Under the pieces are notes generated by a model. It was not told where the DNA came from, did no database searches, and worked only from the letters and a program-made list of their open reading frames with translations. This document shows, piece by piece, positions 8,022-17,441 of a stretch of 32,725 bases of DNA (its first letter is position 1; each line of letters starts with the position of its first letter). A program made the translations under genes and the position numbers. Source of the stretch: Desulfonatronospira sp. (GTDB taxonomy: Bacteria > Desulfobacterota > Desulfovibrionia > Desulfovibrionales > Desulfonatronovibrionaceae); the NCBI GenBank assembly GCA_007125075.1, contig SLDX01000086.1:1-32725 (forward strand), written 5' to 3'.

Positions 8022-9467
8022 ATGCAACTGTTTGACTGGCTGATAGTTGGAATAATCCTTTTTATAAATTTCCTGGCAGCTGGGCACGCCCTTCTGTACA
8101 AGCGAGATCCCAAGGGTGCATGGGCATGGATCGTAACCTGCCTTCTGGTTCCGACAATAGGACCCATCCTTTATTTTCTGCTGGGCATCAACAGGGTCAA
8201 AACCAGGGCCAAGAAGCTCAAGTGGTACTGGCCTCACTGGGATACAGACCTGGCCAATGCAGGACAGCGGCTGCGAAATACCAGAAAATCGGTGCGTGAT
8301 TTTGAAATATCTCCGGATTTCGATCAGCTGGCCCAGCTGTCTGAGGCTTTGACCAACCGTCCTTTGTTCAAGGGAAACAAGGTCAAACCACTGTACAATG
8401 GAGAACAGGCTTATCCGGAGATGCTTTCAGCCATAGATCAGGCTGAGGAAAGCATTTATTTGGAGACATTTATTTTTGATACCAGCAATACCGGCGTGCA
8501 GTTTGTCCAGGCCCTGTCCAGGGCCAGGAATAGAGGCCTGGATGTCAGGGTGATAGTTGACGGTATCGGGGAATATTATTCATGGCCCAGAATCGGGAAA
8601 ATTCTAAAAAGGGCTGAAATTCCATTTACCAGATTTTTGCCGCCCAGACTCTATCCCCCTTCACCGTTCATCAATTTGAGAAATCACAGAAAGATTCTGC
8701 TGATCGACAACAAGTGCGGATTTACCGGAGGAATGAATATCGGAGAAAGACATCTGACCACCAAACAGGACAATCCCAAACGCCAGCAGGATGTGCATTT
8801 TACGTTTTCCGGGGCGGTGGTCAATCAGATGGAAGAAGTTTTTCTCGAGGACTGGGGTTTTTGTACTGGAGACTACAGCAGAGCTCCCAGGCAACAGGTG
8901 GCCCGCTTTGACCACGGAGAAGCGGTTTGCAGGACGATTACAGTGGGCCCCAATCAGGATTTGGACAAACTGCGCATCCTGCTTGCAGGCGTGGTATCAC
9001 AGGCAAAAAAACGGATACTGATCATGACCCCTTATTTTCTGCCCTCGAAGGAGCTTATCGGCGCTCTGCAGACAGCAGCTCTCAAAGGGCTGGAAGTAAA
9101 CATAGTTCTGCCAGCGGCCAACAACCTGCCTTATGTGCACTGGGCCTCCAGAAATATGCTCTGGGAGATTCTGCAATGCGGGGTCAGAGTATTTTATCAG
9201 CCACCTCCATTTGCCCATTCCAAGCTTTTTCTGGCTGATGATTCCTATGCACTGATCGGTTCGGCAAATATTGATCCACGCAGCCTTCGCCTTAACTTTG
9301 AAATGGTCGTGGAAGTTTACGATACAGATCTGGTAAGCATGCTCTCCGGTCATGTCCGGGAGAGGATCAGCGCATCCCACGAGACTACATTGGAAGAAGT
9401 GGACAGCCGGTCTCTGCCGGTGCGTGCCAGGGACTCGCTGTGCTGGCTGTTCAGCCCTTATCTGTAG
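8022..9467 (+). CDS. cls: Cardiolipin synthase (phospholipase D family)
   Basis: 481 residues, the usual length of bacterial ClsA. Two N-terminal membrane segments (about 5-22 and 35-57) include the family-typical KRDPKGAWAWIVTCLLVPTIGP stretch. They are followed by two phospholipase D motifs: HRKILLIDNKCGFTGGMN in the middle and HSKLFLADDSYALIGSANID near the C-terminus, each with the HxKxxxxD core. Cardiolipin synthases of this type condense two phosphatidylglycerol molecules into cardiolipin plus glycerol at the inner membrane. The gene is monocistronic or followed by the small DUF1805-like gene 68 bases later. The ribosome site is weak. Confidence 0.94.
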   Translation: MQLFDWLIVGIILFINFLAAGHALLYKRDPKGAWAWIVTCLLVPTIGPILYFLLGINRVKTRAKKLKWYWPHWDTDLANAGQRLRNTRKSVRDFEISPDFDQLAQLSEALTNRPLFKGNKVKPLYNGEQAYPEMLSAIDQAEESIYLETFIFDTSNTGVQFVQALSRARNRGLDVRVIVDGIGEYYSWPRIGKILKRAEIPFTRFLPPRLYPPSPFINLRNHRKILLIDNKCGFTGGMNIGERHLTTKQDNPKRQQDVHFTFSGAVVNQMEEVFLEDWGFCTGDYSRAPRQQVARFDHGEAVCRTITVGPNQDLDKLRILLAGVVSQAKKRILIMTPYFLPSKELIGALQTAALKGLEVNIVLPAANNLPYVHWASRNMLWEILQCGVRVFYQPPPFAHSKLFLADDSYALIGSANIDPRSLRLNFEMVVEVYDTDLVSMLSGHVRERISASHETTLEEVDSRSLPVRARDSLCWLFSPYL

Positions 9468-9535
9468 CGATCAAGTAATAAACATTTCTGAGCAAATTTA
9501 AATATAAGATTTTATTTTCTAAGAAGGAGATGGAC

Positions 9536-9826
9536 ATGGAAGGCTGTCATCAAATGGAAATAAACGGCAGGATCTGCAGCTATGTGGAGTTTTCTACGCC
9601 GAAGACCAGAATTCTTGTCCTGCGTGGAGAAAAGGGGCTGCTTGGCTGCGGATATCTGAACATGAGTGTGGCTGCCAGGATCGACGAGGCGCTGGCTGTT
9701 GTCAGGGGGGTGCAAAGCATTGATGATATGCTCTCAGCCGAAGTGCGCCTGGTCAGTCCCGCAGCCAGGGATCTGGGAATCAAACCTGGAATGACCGGGC
9801 TTGAGGCCATGAAGATTCTGGCATGA
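9536..9826 (+). CDS. DUF1805-like small protein
   Basis: 96 residues. An in-frame ATG at 9530 directly abuts the AAGGAG at 9524-9529, so translation more likely starts at the ATG at 9536, six bases after it. The protein resembles the DUF1805 family (YunC-like), with the pattern of a strand-rich start, then GLLGCGYLNMSVAARIDEALAVVRGV and SIDDMLSAEV. The family has no established function to my knowledge. A Cys-Gly pair (GCGY) in a conserved turn is the most notable feature. It is convergent with gltB with only 20 bases between their stops. The C-terminal AARDLGIKPGMTGLEAMKIL suggests a small helical cap. Confidence 0.75.
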   Translation: MEGCHQMEINGRICSYVEFSTPKTRILVLRGEKGLLGCGYLNMSVAARIDEALAVVRGVQSIDDMLSAEVRLVSPAARDLGIKPGMTGLEAMKILA

Positions 9827-9846
9827 ACCTGTTTATAACTAAATTT

Positions 9847-12800
9847 TTATTCAGCTGTTTTTACTTTAAGGGGTCTGGGCACAATAGCCACAAATCGCTT
9901 GCGGGCATATTTCAACAGTTCTTTTACGGCTGCCGCCTCTTCCAGCTGCAGGCTTTTTTCCAGTTCTTGAATATATGGTGCAAGAAGTTCGTGAATATCC
10001 CTGAGTCCCTGGTCGGAAACAGGACATAACTCCACGTGCGCCCCCCTGGCCAGGCGTAGCAGAACAGAATTCCGGTTGAAGCCGAATTCCGGATACAGAC
10101 ACTGATAGATCACCCCGCCAGTCATGCCTGAACAGATCCACGGACCTGGATCTCCCAGGACCACTGCTCTTCCTCCGGTCATATATTCAAAGGCAAAACC
10201 TTTGAGGTGGGCACGCACTGCGAGATTGCCCATATCGTCTTGAACAGGGGCCGTGATTCTGCCTCCAAAAACAACGTCCGCGCCTGAAAGGCGCACACAG
10301 GCCCTGGAATCGGCCATGTTCTGGATCATCAGCAGGCCGCCTATGGCTCCATAACCAAAACTTTTTCCGGTGGAGCCGTCGATATGCCTGCCCTGATGGT
10401 TGCTTCCCTTGAACACGCCAAGACTCCCGCCACAGCAGCCCTTGGCCGCTCCGTCCTGTGATCCCCCCTCCACGATCACTTCAAGGTGATGAGTGCAGAA
10501 GGCGCTGAGTCCGTTGCCCGGTATGGAGGCTCCCAGCCGCAGGCGGGCCTTGAGATCTCTTCTATCCGGAAAAGTTCGCTGCATGGCTCCTGCCAGATAG
10601 GTTCCAACCGCCCGATCAGAACTGTGCACTTCATCTTCAGAAAAGCGGACCAGTGTCTCTTCTTTCCTGAAAAGGTTCATGGCCAGATCGGAAATCATTT
10701 TTGTTAAATAATTAAGTGGCTTGCGAAATACATGGCTGTAAGTTGAATTTGCCTGATTTAAAGATGGACTTGAGGATCTGATCAGTTCGCTGAGATCTAC
10801 TTTTTCCTGTCCAAGGGTTTGTACCAGAAGATCTGTGCGACCCACAAGATCCTGGAGTCTGGATACGCCCATACGGGCAAGGCGCATGCGCAGCTCATCG
10901 CCTATTGCTCCCAGAAGCCTGGACAGATTTTCAGCTTCAGCTTCTGTCTCGCGAGGCCAGAAGCCTTTTACTCCTTTGCCTTCGGCTTCTTCTCTGGTGG
11001 TCATTTGAGTGGAAATGCCCATGGGACAGCGGTCCAGATGACAGCGCCTGCAGCTTACGCACCCTATGCCCATAAGAGTCACAGTGCCAAGACCAACTCG
11101 ATTGGCTCCGAGAAGGATAAGCTTGAGCACTTCGTTCCCGCTGCGCACTCCTCCGTCGCACCAGATTTCAACATTATGTCGCAGTCCGGATTCCTTCAGG
11201 GCCCGGTGAGCTTCACTCACCCCGATCTCCACAGGCAGTCCTACGTAACGCTTGGAATGTTCTCTGGCTGCTCCGGTACCGCCCTCATAACCGCTGATAT
11301 TGACAATATCAGCTCCTGCCTTGGCTATGCCTACGGCAATGGTCCCCACACCCGAAGTTACCGGAATCTTCACCGAAATTCTGGCATCGGGATGGGCGGT
11401 CTTGAGTTCGGTGACTGTCTGGGCCAGATCTTCAATGGAATAGATGTCATGCTGATTGGAAGGTGAGATCAGAGTAATTCCAGGTTTGCATTTACGAGCC
11501 ATGGCCACCATTTGGGAGACTTTGGATCCGGGGAGGTGTCCGCCTTCACCGGGTTTGGCTCCCTGGCCGATTTTGATCTCCAGGTAGTCTGCAGAATTAA
11601 GCAGCCCCATATAAACACCAAAACGTCCGGATGCGATCTGCTGTCCCCGGTTGCGGCGGAACATGCCCAGCATGTCCGGAATCTCCCCGCCCTCACCATT
11701 AATGCAGATTATATTCGCCTTTTTCGCGGCCAGAGCATAGGACCGGAAGGAATTCTCACCCTGGGAACCAAAGGACATGGCCGCAATAATCAGAGGAAGA
11801 TCATGCCGGCCAATGGACAGGTCTATCTGGTCCTGGGTCAGCCATTTTTCCCTGTCAGCCTGCTTGATGCTTAGAAGGTGCCGCAGACCAGCCGGCTGTT
11901 CGTTCTCAAGTTTCTCCAGAAATTCGGCCATTTCCGCGTAGCCGGTCTTGCCCAGGGCCACTTTGCGCAACACTCTGCCCACCCTGGGATTGCGGGAGAC
12001 TTCTGAGTGCAGCTCTTGATGCTTTCCTGCGACGGCTTTTTCAAGACGCAGGACGCATTGTCGCTCGATAGTTTCCAGGCTGAGTCCTGATTTTTCCGAA
12101 GCGCAAAAATTTGAAGTCGAAAGCATGCGGGAAAGATCATGGGTAAGGCCTATGGTGGAAAAAATTCTGCCGTAGCCGCAAAGCTCATGAATGCCCATGG
12201 TGGACATTACTTTTTCCATGCCGGCCTGCAGGACGTGCATGGTGTTTCTTACCGCCTTGACCGGAGCCAGCTGCTCATGGGAAAAATCTGCGGCGATACG
12301 CCACAAAAGGTAAGGATTTAGGGCATCCGCTCCCAGACCGAGCAGAACCATAATGTCGTGCAGGTTGCGCACTGCTCCCGAACGTACAATTATGGAAGCT
12401 TTCCGGCGCAGGCCGGATCTTGAAAGTTTTTCGGCAACACATGCAGTGGCCAGGGCTGGATCGATAAATACGCGGTTGTCCTCAAATGCTCGGGAATCAT
12501 CAAGGAGGATGAGCATGCACCCGGAGACAGCTTTCTTACAGGCTGCAGCAGCCATGGAATCGAGAGCTTTTTTCAGGTTTTGTCCAGGCACGAAAGTAGC
12601 GTCGATCACTGCGGTCAGCCGGGGATCGCGGCCCTGGCCGGAAAAAAAGGCTGTCACCTCCTCCAGCAGAGCTCCCTTGAACTCTCTGGCCAGCTCCTGC
12701 TCCTCAGGCAGGTCAACAAGGCCTTCAAGACCGCGACCTCCCAAAAGAAGAGGGGTCTCAAGCACCAGTCCCAGGGGCGGGATTCTGTCCTTTTGATTAA

Positions 12801-14436
12801 GATCAGGCTTTGCTCCAAGAACGACTCGTGTGGAAAAATGCTCGGCCTCTCTTTGGTGGTCAATAGCCGGATTGGTAACAACAGCTACATTCTCTTTGAA
12901 AAAATCCGCCACATTGGGGAGAGCTTCGGGCATGATGCAGGCAAGAGGGCCGGTATGGCCCATGGAACCAATGGCTTCCCTTCCTTCCAGAGCCACACGC
13001 TTGCGTATACTCAGATCGTATTTTTGCCATCCCAGAGCGGCAAGAAAAGCATGCCGCACCAGGTGATCCGCTTCTTTAAGCTTCAGGCTTTGTGTCTTGA
13101 GCATCAGCTTATCGGTAAAAAAGCAGGGAGGATAAGGACATTGTCTGGAGCCTGATTCAGGTGCGCGGTAAAGATAGGAAAGTTTTTCCAAGGCGTTTTC
13201 CCTATTGAGCATAAGCTGTACCAATTGCTCCTGATAGGCATGGTAATCCAGCACCTGAGCCTTGATTTCTCTTCCGGTGCGGATGGCTATCTTCTCTCCT
13301 GGTCCAAGTGGTCTTGGATCGCGCACATTGTCTTTCAAATCCACAACCCCTTTTTCCGAAGACAGAAAATAGTGGATTTCACTTTCTCCGAACCAGAGGG
13401 GGCGAAGTCCCAGTGCATCCACGCTGCCCAGACAGTTTTCTCCGGACCTGGCTACGATGGCTGCCGGTCCCTGTGCGGAACATGGAAAGAACCAGCGGTA
13501 ATAAGAGTAAAGCCGGCGCAGTTCTTCCCTGTAAGCGTCAGCCATGCTGTTGACCGGCGGAAAGACCATTTCCAGCGCTTCCGTGATATCCAGTCCGTGA
13601 AGATGAATCAGGCCTTCAATGATTCGATTCAGGTTCTGGGAATCGCTGCCGCCCTTAGCCAGTTTAATATCCATCATTTTTGCAGTGGATTCCAGCCGTT
13701 CTATGGTGTTGATCTCTCCGTTGTGCCCCAAAAGGGAAAAGGGCTGGGAGCGAAGAACTGTAGGGAGGGTATTGGTGGAATAACGGCTGTGGCCGAGGGT
13801 CATGATTGAGCGCATCTCAGAATCGCGCAGCTCAGGATAAACCTTGGTCAGCATGTCCGGCACACCCTGCAGCCTGTACACGGCACAATCAAGGCTCAGT
13901 GAAGAGGTTTCAAGCTTCCCGGGCAGTTCTTCCTCCAGCCGCATCTGGGTCATAAAAAGCCTCCGGGCGGCTGCGGCCCGGGACTTATCCGCAACAATAC
14001 CCGCCACCTGCCAGAAAAGCGGGGCTTCCCTGGAAGCTCTGGGTCCCAAGGCTTCGTTTCTGGAATTGCCGCAAACTTCGGTCAAAAGGTCGAATCCGGC
14101 TTCATTCATCAGCTTTCTGGCGGTCGTTTTGATGTTTTTCCATGAATCCCGCTGCTCAAGGGGGAGCAGGAAATGGCCCAGAAAAAAGCCCAGGCTTTCG
14201 GACAGGTAAGGATTTAATCCGGCTACGGTCAAACGTCTGCTCCATACTTGCCGGGGTATATCAGTGGAAACGCCGCAACCGTCTCCTTCTCCATGAATAT
14301 CACCGGAACGGTGACCCATTTTGCGCAGGGCATCAATTGTTTGCACAATATTGGCATGAGTGGAACGGCCCTCTTTGTTCACCAGGGCTATTACCGCACA
14401 CGCGTCGCGTTCTTGTATCCTTGGTGTTGAAAACAT
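9847..14436 (-). CDS. gltB: Glutamate synthase large subunit (GOGAT)
   Basis: 1529 residues from the start chosen here. The class-II glutaminase domain needs a cysteine freed at the N-terminus. With the ATG at 14436 (MFSTPRIQERDAC) that cysteine is residue 13, after a 12-residue propeptide, and an AAGGAA ribosome site lies just upstream, so I prefer this to the ATG at 14472. Domain order is complete: glutaminase, central domain, FMN-binding synthase with VKIPVTSGVGTIAVGIAKAGADIVNISGYEGGTG, and a [3Fe-4S] segment GCVSCRRCHLDRCPMG that fits the C-x5-C-x4-C spacing plus one extra cysteine. A C-terminal beta-helix follows, beginning near GCCGGSLGVFKGSNHQG. It makes two glutamates from glutamine and 2-oxoglutarate. 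No gltD is adjacent, so the electron donor (ferredoxin or a remote GltD) is unknown. Confidence 0.95.
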   Translation of the reverse strand: MFSTPRIQERDACAVIALVNKEGRSTHANIVQTIDALRKMGHRSGDIHGEGDGCGVSTDIPRQVWSRRLTVAGLNPYLSESLGFFLGHFLLPLEQRDSWKNIKTTARKLMNEAGFDLLTEVCGNSRNEALGPRASREAPLFWQVAGIVADKSRAAAARRLFMTQMRLEEELPGKLETSSLSLDCAVYRLQGVPDMLTKVYPELRDSEMRSIMTLGHSRYSTNTLPTVLRSQPFSLLGHNGEINTIERLESTAKMMDIKLAKGGSDSQNLNRIIEGLIHLHGLDITEALEMVFPPVNSMADAYREELRRLYSYYRWFFPCSAQGPAAIVARSGENCLGSVDALGLRPLWFGESEIHYFLSSEKGVVDLKDNVRDPRPLGPGEKIAIRTGREIKAQVLDYHAYQEQLVQLMLNRENALEKLSYLYRAPESGSRQCPYPPCFFTDKLMLKTQSLKLKEADHLVRHAFLAALGWQKYDLSIRKRVALEGREAIGSMGHTGPLACIMPEALPNVADFFKENVAVVTNPAIDHQREAEHFSTRVVLGAKPDLNQKDRIPPLGLVLETPLLLGGRGLEGLVDLPEEQELAREFKGALLEEVTAFFSGQGRDPRLTAVIDATFVPGQNLKKALDSMAAAACKKAVSGCMLILLDDSRAFEDNRVFIDPALATACVAEKLSRSGLRRKASIIVRSGAVRNLHDIMVLLGLGADALNPYLLWRIAADFSHEQLAPVKAVRNTMHVLQAGMEKVMSTMGIHELCGYGRIFSTIGLTHDLSRMLSTSNFCASEKSGLSLETIERQCVLRLEKAVAGKHQELHSEVSRNPRVGRVLRKVALGKTGYAEMAEFLEKLENEQPAGLRHLLSIKQADREKWLTQDQIDLSIGRHDLPLIIAAMSFGSQGENSFRSYALAAKKANIICINGEGGEIPDMLGMFRRNRGQQIASGRFGVYMGLLNSADYLEIKIGQGAKPGEGGHLPGSKVSQMVAMARKCKPGITLISPSNQHDIYSIEDLAQTVTELKTAHPDARISVKIPVTSGVGTIAVGIAKAGADIVNISGYEGGTGAAREHSKRYVGLPVEIGVSEAHRALKESGLRHNVEIWCDGGVRSGNEVLKLILLGANRVGLGTVTLMGIGCVSCRRCHLDRCPMGISTQMTTREEAEGKGVKGFWPRETEAEAENLSRLLGAIGDELRMRLARMGVSRLQDLVGRTDLLVQTLGQEKVDLSELIRSSSPSLNQANSTYSHVFRKPLNYLTKMISDLAMNLFRKEETLVRFSEDEVHSSDRAVGTYLAGAMQRTFPDRRDLKARLRLGASIPGNGLSAFCTHHLEVIVEGGSQDGAAKGCCGGSLGVFKGSNHQGRHIDGSTGKSFGYGAIGGLLMIQNMADSRACVRLSGADVVFGGRITAPVQDDMGNLAVRAHLKGFAFEYMTGGRAVVLGDPGPWICSGMTGGVIYQCLYPEFGFNRNSVLLRLARGAHVELCPVSDQGLRDIHELLAPYIQELEKSLQLEEAAAVKELLKYARKRFVAIVPRPLKVKTAE

Positions 14437-14489
14437 TTTATTCCTTGGAAGTACAGGTGTAATGTCACGCAAATGCCGACGAAGAACAT

Positions 14490-14518
14490 TTCATATTCAA
14501 GTACTCACTTTTTGGCAA
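14490..14518 (-). promoter_or_regulatory. Putative gltB promoter
   Basis: On the minus strand TTGCCA (14518-14513) and TATGAA (14495-14490) are 17 bases apart, with five and four matches to the sigma-70 hexamers. The leader to the gltB ATG would be about 45 bases. Confidence 0.4.
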
Positions 14519-14580
14519 CAATTCCGGCAGGAAAATCAATATTGCAAAGATGTCAAACATGCTGAAGGTGCTTGTATAAA

Positions 14581-14609
14581 TTGACAATAGTCATGAAACT
14601 TAATAAATC
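14581..14609 (+). promoter_or_regulatory. Putative promoter of the NSS transporter gene
   Basis: A perfect TTGACA at 14581-14586 is followed after 17 bases by TAAATC at 14604-14609, only three matches to the -10 consensus. The start codon is about 90 bases downstream. Confidence 0.33.
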
Positions 14610-14696
14610 GAATCCAGACTTTTATGTGCCGGCCTTTGGACATTATTGGATTTATTTTTTTAAGGTGAATCACCATACTAAAAAAGGGGGTTTTTC

Positions 14697-16055
14697 ATGC
14701 AAAGTCCGATTGAACGCGAAAGCTGGGCCACACGAATAGGTTTCATTCTGGCGGCCTCTGGGTCTGCCGTGGGTTTGGGCAATATCTGGCGTTTCCCTTA
14801 CATGACCGGAGAACACGGTGGAGCGGCCTTTCTGATCATTTATCTTGTTGCCATCATTCTTATCGGCTATCCGGTCATGGTCAATGAAATCATTGTCGGA
14901 CGCAAGACCAATCGAAATCCCATAGGCGCGTTCAAGGCTCTTGCCCCCAATACTCCATGGTGGCTGGTCGGTGCGCTGGGCGTCTTCACCGGCTTTGTCA
15001 TCCTTTCTTATTATTCAGTAGTTGCAGGCTGGTCTCTGGCTTATGTGTACAAGGTAGTCATCTCCACGACCACACCTGATGTCGAGCATGCGGATGTCTT
15101 TATCGGACACATAACCAGCGTCTGGGAACCCATTTTCTGGCATGCCGTGTTCATGGCTCTGACCGTGGGCATTATTGCCGGAGGTGTGGTCCGGGGAATT
15201 CAGAAGTGGGTGACAGTACTCATGCCGGCCATCATCGTTCTGCTTATCATACTTATTATAAGGGCCGTGACTCTGCCTGGAGCCGGAGAGGGTCTTAGCT
15301 ATTACTTAAGACCTGACTTCGGAGAAGTCACATCAAGAACTTTTCTGGCCGCAATCGCCCAGGCGTTTTTTACTTTGAGTCTGGGCATGGGCGCGATCAT
15401 CACTTACGGCAGTTATCTTAGAGGAAGACATGAAATTCCGGGCAACGCAGCCTCAGTAGTCGGCCTGGATACTGGAATCGCCATTCTGGCCGGCTTTGCA
15501 ATATTTCCAGCGATTTTTGCTCTGGGCTTTTCCCCGGCTGCAGGTCCGGGACTGGTATTTATCACTTTGCCTGCCGTGTTTGCGGAAATGCCTCTCGGGG
15601 TGCTCTTCGGCATCCTGTTTTTTGTACTTCTAAGTATAGCCGCCCTGACCTCGGCCATTTCACTCCTGGAAGTCGTCACCGCCTGGCTTATCGATGAAAA
15701 AGGCTGGAGCCGCAAACAGGCGGCCGTTATCATGGGAGTAATTATTTTTGCTGTCGGCCTGCCCACCACATTGGGATACAGCGTGCTCAGCGGAGTGACT
15801 TTTCCAGGCCTGGGCACCGATCTTCTGGATACTTATGACTGGTTCGCCAACAGCATCTTTCTGCCTCTGGGTGCGCTTCTGACCGCCATTTTCGTAGGCT
15901 ACATCTGGGGAGCAAAGAATGCCATCGAGGAAGGAAACAGGAACGCCCGTGTGATCAGACTGGGGAACTGGTGGGGCTTTCTCATCCGTTACGTGGTCCC
16001 GGTACTGATCGCGGTGATCATGATAATGGGGATTTATGATACTTTCAGCGGATAG
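14697..16055 (+). CDS. Sodium-dependent transporter, NSS (SNF) family
   Basis: 452 residues with about eleven membrane segments, the size of prokaryotic neurotransmitter:sodium symporters such as LeuT, TnaT and MhsT. The N-terminus WATRIGFILAASGSAVGLGNIWRFPY is the family signature that forms the unwound part of helix 1 and contributes to the sodium and substrate sites. Further landmarks are FTLSLGMGAIITYGSYL (helix 6 region) and LTSAISLLEVVTAWLIDE (helix 8, sodium 2 site). It is predicted to import an amino acid or related amine with sodium. A ribosome site AGGGGG precedes the ATG. It diverges from gltB, a loose functional match through amino-acid nitrogen. Substrate unknown. Confidence 0.93.
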   Translation: MQSPIERESWATRIGFILAASGSAVGLGNIWRFPYMTGEHGGAAFLIIYLVAIILIGYPVMVNEIIVGRKTNRNPIGAFKALAPNTPWWLVGALGVFTGFVILSYYSVVAGWSLAYVYKVVISTTTPDVEHADVFIGHITSVWEPIFWHAVFMALTVGIIAGGVVRGIQKWVTVLMPAIIVLLIILIIRAVTLPGAGEGLSYYLRPDFGEVTSRTFLAAIAQAFFTLSLGMGAIITYGSYLRGRHEIPGNAASVVGLDTGIAILAGFAIFPAIFALGFSPAAGPGLVFITLPAVFAEMPLGVLFGILFFVLLSIAALTSAISLLEVVTAWLIDEKGWSRKQAAVIMGVIIFAVGLPTTLGYSVLSGVTFPGLGTDLLDTYDWFANSIFLPLGALLTAIFVGYIWGAKNAIEEGNRNARVIRLGNWWGFLIRYVVPVLIAVIMIMGIYDTFSG

Positions 16056-16083
16056 ATAGAGTCGAGCTTATTTGAAAAACTTT

Positions 16084-16113
16084 GCCCCCGGCCTGGAAAA
16101 TCAGGCCGGGGGC
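16084..16113. terminator. Bidirectional-looking intrinsic terminator hairpin
   Basis: GCCCCCGGCCTG (16084-16095), a six-base loop and CAGGCCGGGGGC (16102-16113) form a perfect 12-bp GC-rich stem between the convergent transporter and FKBP-methyltransferase genes. The T-runs on either side are short, so termination efficiency is uncertain, but position and stability fit a shared terminator. Confidence 0.72.
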
Positions 16114-16145
16114 AAATACTTTGCTGCTTCAATTTTCTTAGAACA

Positions 16146-17351
16146 TCAGATTTTATAGCCTCTGACCACGTAAATCGGATCACTGATCCAGGTTTGATCT
16201 ATGTGTGGATCATCAACCGGACGCTGCCAGTTTCTGATGCTCATAGTCTTCAGTCCTTTTAATTTTTCCGTGTGTAAAAACAGGTCCAGAACAAAACCCA
16301 TTCTTTCAAATTCATGCAGTTCCTGCCACAGCCTGGTCACCTTGGGAGGAAACCACCTGTTGGAAAAGCTGATCATGAGGATTCCTCCAGGCTTCAGTAC
16401 TCTGGCTGATTCCTGGATGACATGGTACGGCCTTGTCAGGTATTCCACTGAAAGACTGCATATAACTGCTTCAAAAGTTTCATCCGGAAAGGGCAGTTCC
16501 GGATATCTGTTTAAATCATGCACCAGATGAGAATCAAGATCAGGGTTGGCTTCCATCTCAAGGGCATTAAGCCCCAAACCGGTGACCTTGACTTTCAGTT
16601 CTCCGGGCAGATGTGAAGTGACACTGCTCATAAGATCCAGCACATGCATTCCGGGCTTGAGTTCAAGGCCGTATTCATCAGCCAGTAATGTACCTGCCTG
16701 AGAGTCTATATGCTCAACAAACCTTGGCTGATCGTAAAATTTGCGGTCATCTTCCTGGTCAGTACGCTCAAAGTCTTTATCACCTGCAAAATCTGTAGGT
16801 TTTGAAGCCATCCTGGCCTGCATTCCAGGACCTTTTCCAAGAATTTCTTCCATCCAGTGGTTCATTCTTCCTCCGACCTCACATTCCTTTCGGGCCACAT
16901 CTTCCACCCTGGCTGTAACTTGAATTTCATGGTCTGCCAGGGGATGGGCGCAATCAGCTTTGAGTATTTCATTTTTTGCTGAGAGTATGCGACAAGGTCT
17001 CATATCCTGCGGAAAAAAATGTCTTCCTCCCAGAAGCCCCCTTGGAAAGAACCTGCCCTTGCGCGGATACACAGGTTTTCCAAGAAATCTGCGGTGTATG
17101 AAATCACTGGTATCGGCACGGATGACATCTTCTTTTTTTCGAGAAGGCACAGCTTGCCCGTGTCCATAGCTCAGAGTCGTTTTCTCGCCGCTTGAGAGAC
17201 CCGTCAGCGCTTCTTTCATTCCGGGAGGAAAAATATCTCTCCAGAAGTTAACCTTTTGAGCCATGAAACTTTCCTGATGAACAGCTTCATTGCTCTTCCA
17301 TGATACATCAAAGATTATTGATGCCAGGCAGTCATTATTCAGTCTATGCAT
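16146..17351 (-). CDS. Fusion protein: SlyD/FKBP-like domain plus SAM-dependent methyltransferase
   Basis: 401 residues. The N-terminal ~155 residues look like a divergent FKBP/SlyD fold: FPPGMKEALTGLSSGEKTTLSYGHGQA corresponds to the 'GLE-AL-GM--GEK' strand-helix, and LKADCAHPLADHEIQVTARVEDV (HPLAD at 136-140) to the NHPLAG motif of SlyD. The C-terminal half is a class I methyltransferase with VLDLMSS (237-243) for motif I, FEAVICSLSVEYL (283-295) and LKPGGILMISFSNR. The DLMSSxxSHLP form of motif I is one I recall from plant and cyanobacterial methyltransferases of unknown substrate. A start at 17264 (MAQKVNFW, with AGGAA six bases upstream) is a real alternative; the upstream ATG has AAGGAG but only three bases of spacing. 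I keep the longer form because FDVSWKSNEAVHQE looks like the first strand of the fold. Confidence 0.82.
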   Translation of the reverse strand: MHRLNNDCLASIIFDVSWKSNEAVHQESFMAQKVNFWRDIFPPGMKEALTGLSSGEKTTLSYGHGQAVPSRKKEDVIRADTSDFIHRRFLGKPVYPRKGRFFPRGLLGGRHFFPQDMRPCRILSAKNEILKADCAHPLADHEIQVTARVEDVARKECEVGGRMNHWMEEILGKGPGMQARMASKPTDFAGDKDFERTDQEDDRKFYDQPRFVEHIDSQAGTLLADEYGLELKPGMHVLDLMSSVTSHLPGELKVKVTGLGLNALEMEANPDLDSHLVHDLNRYPELPFPDETFEAVICSLSVEYLTRPYHVIQESARVLKPGGILMISFSNRWFPPKVTRLWQELHEFERMGFVLDLFLHTEKLKGLKTMSIRNWQRPVDDPHIDQTWISDPIYVVRGYKI

Positions 17352-17441
17352 TGTCTCCTTCTTTGCTCACCCTGAATTGGGTTCATAGATTAATAAAATA
17401 ATCTTATTAATTATTATTCTTAAGTAATTTGTCAATAATTT

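Noticed and set aside
10819-11466. 215-codon plus-strand open frame
   Set aside because: It is antisense to gltB, has no ribosome site or family match, and its composition is the mirror of a conserved FMN-domain coding region.
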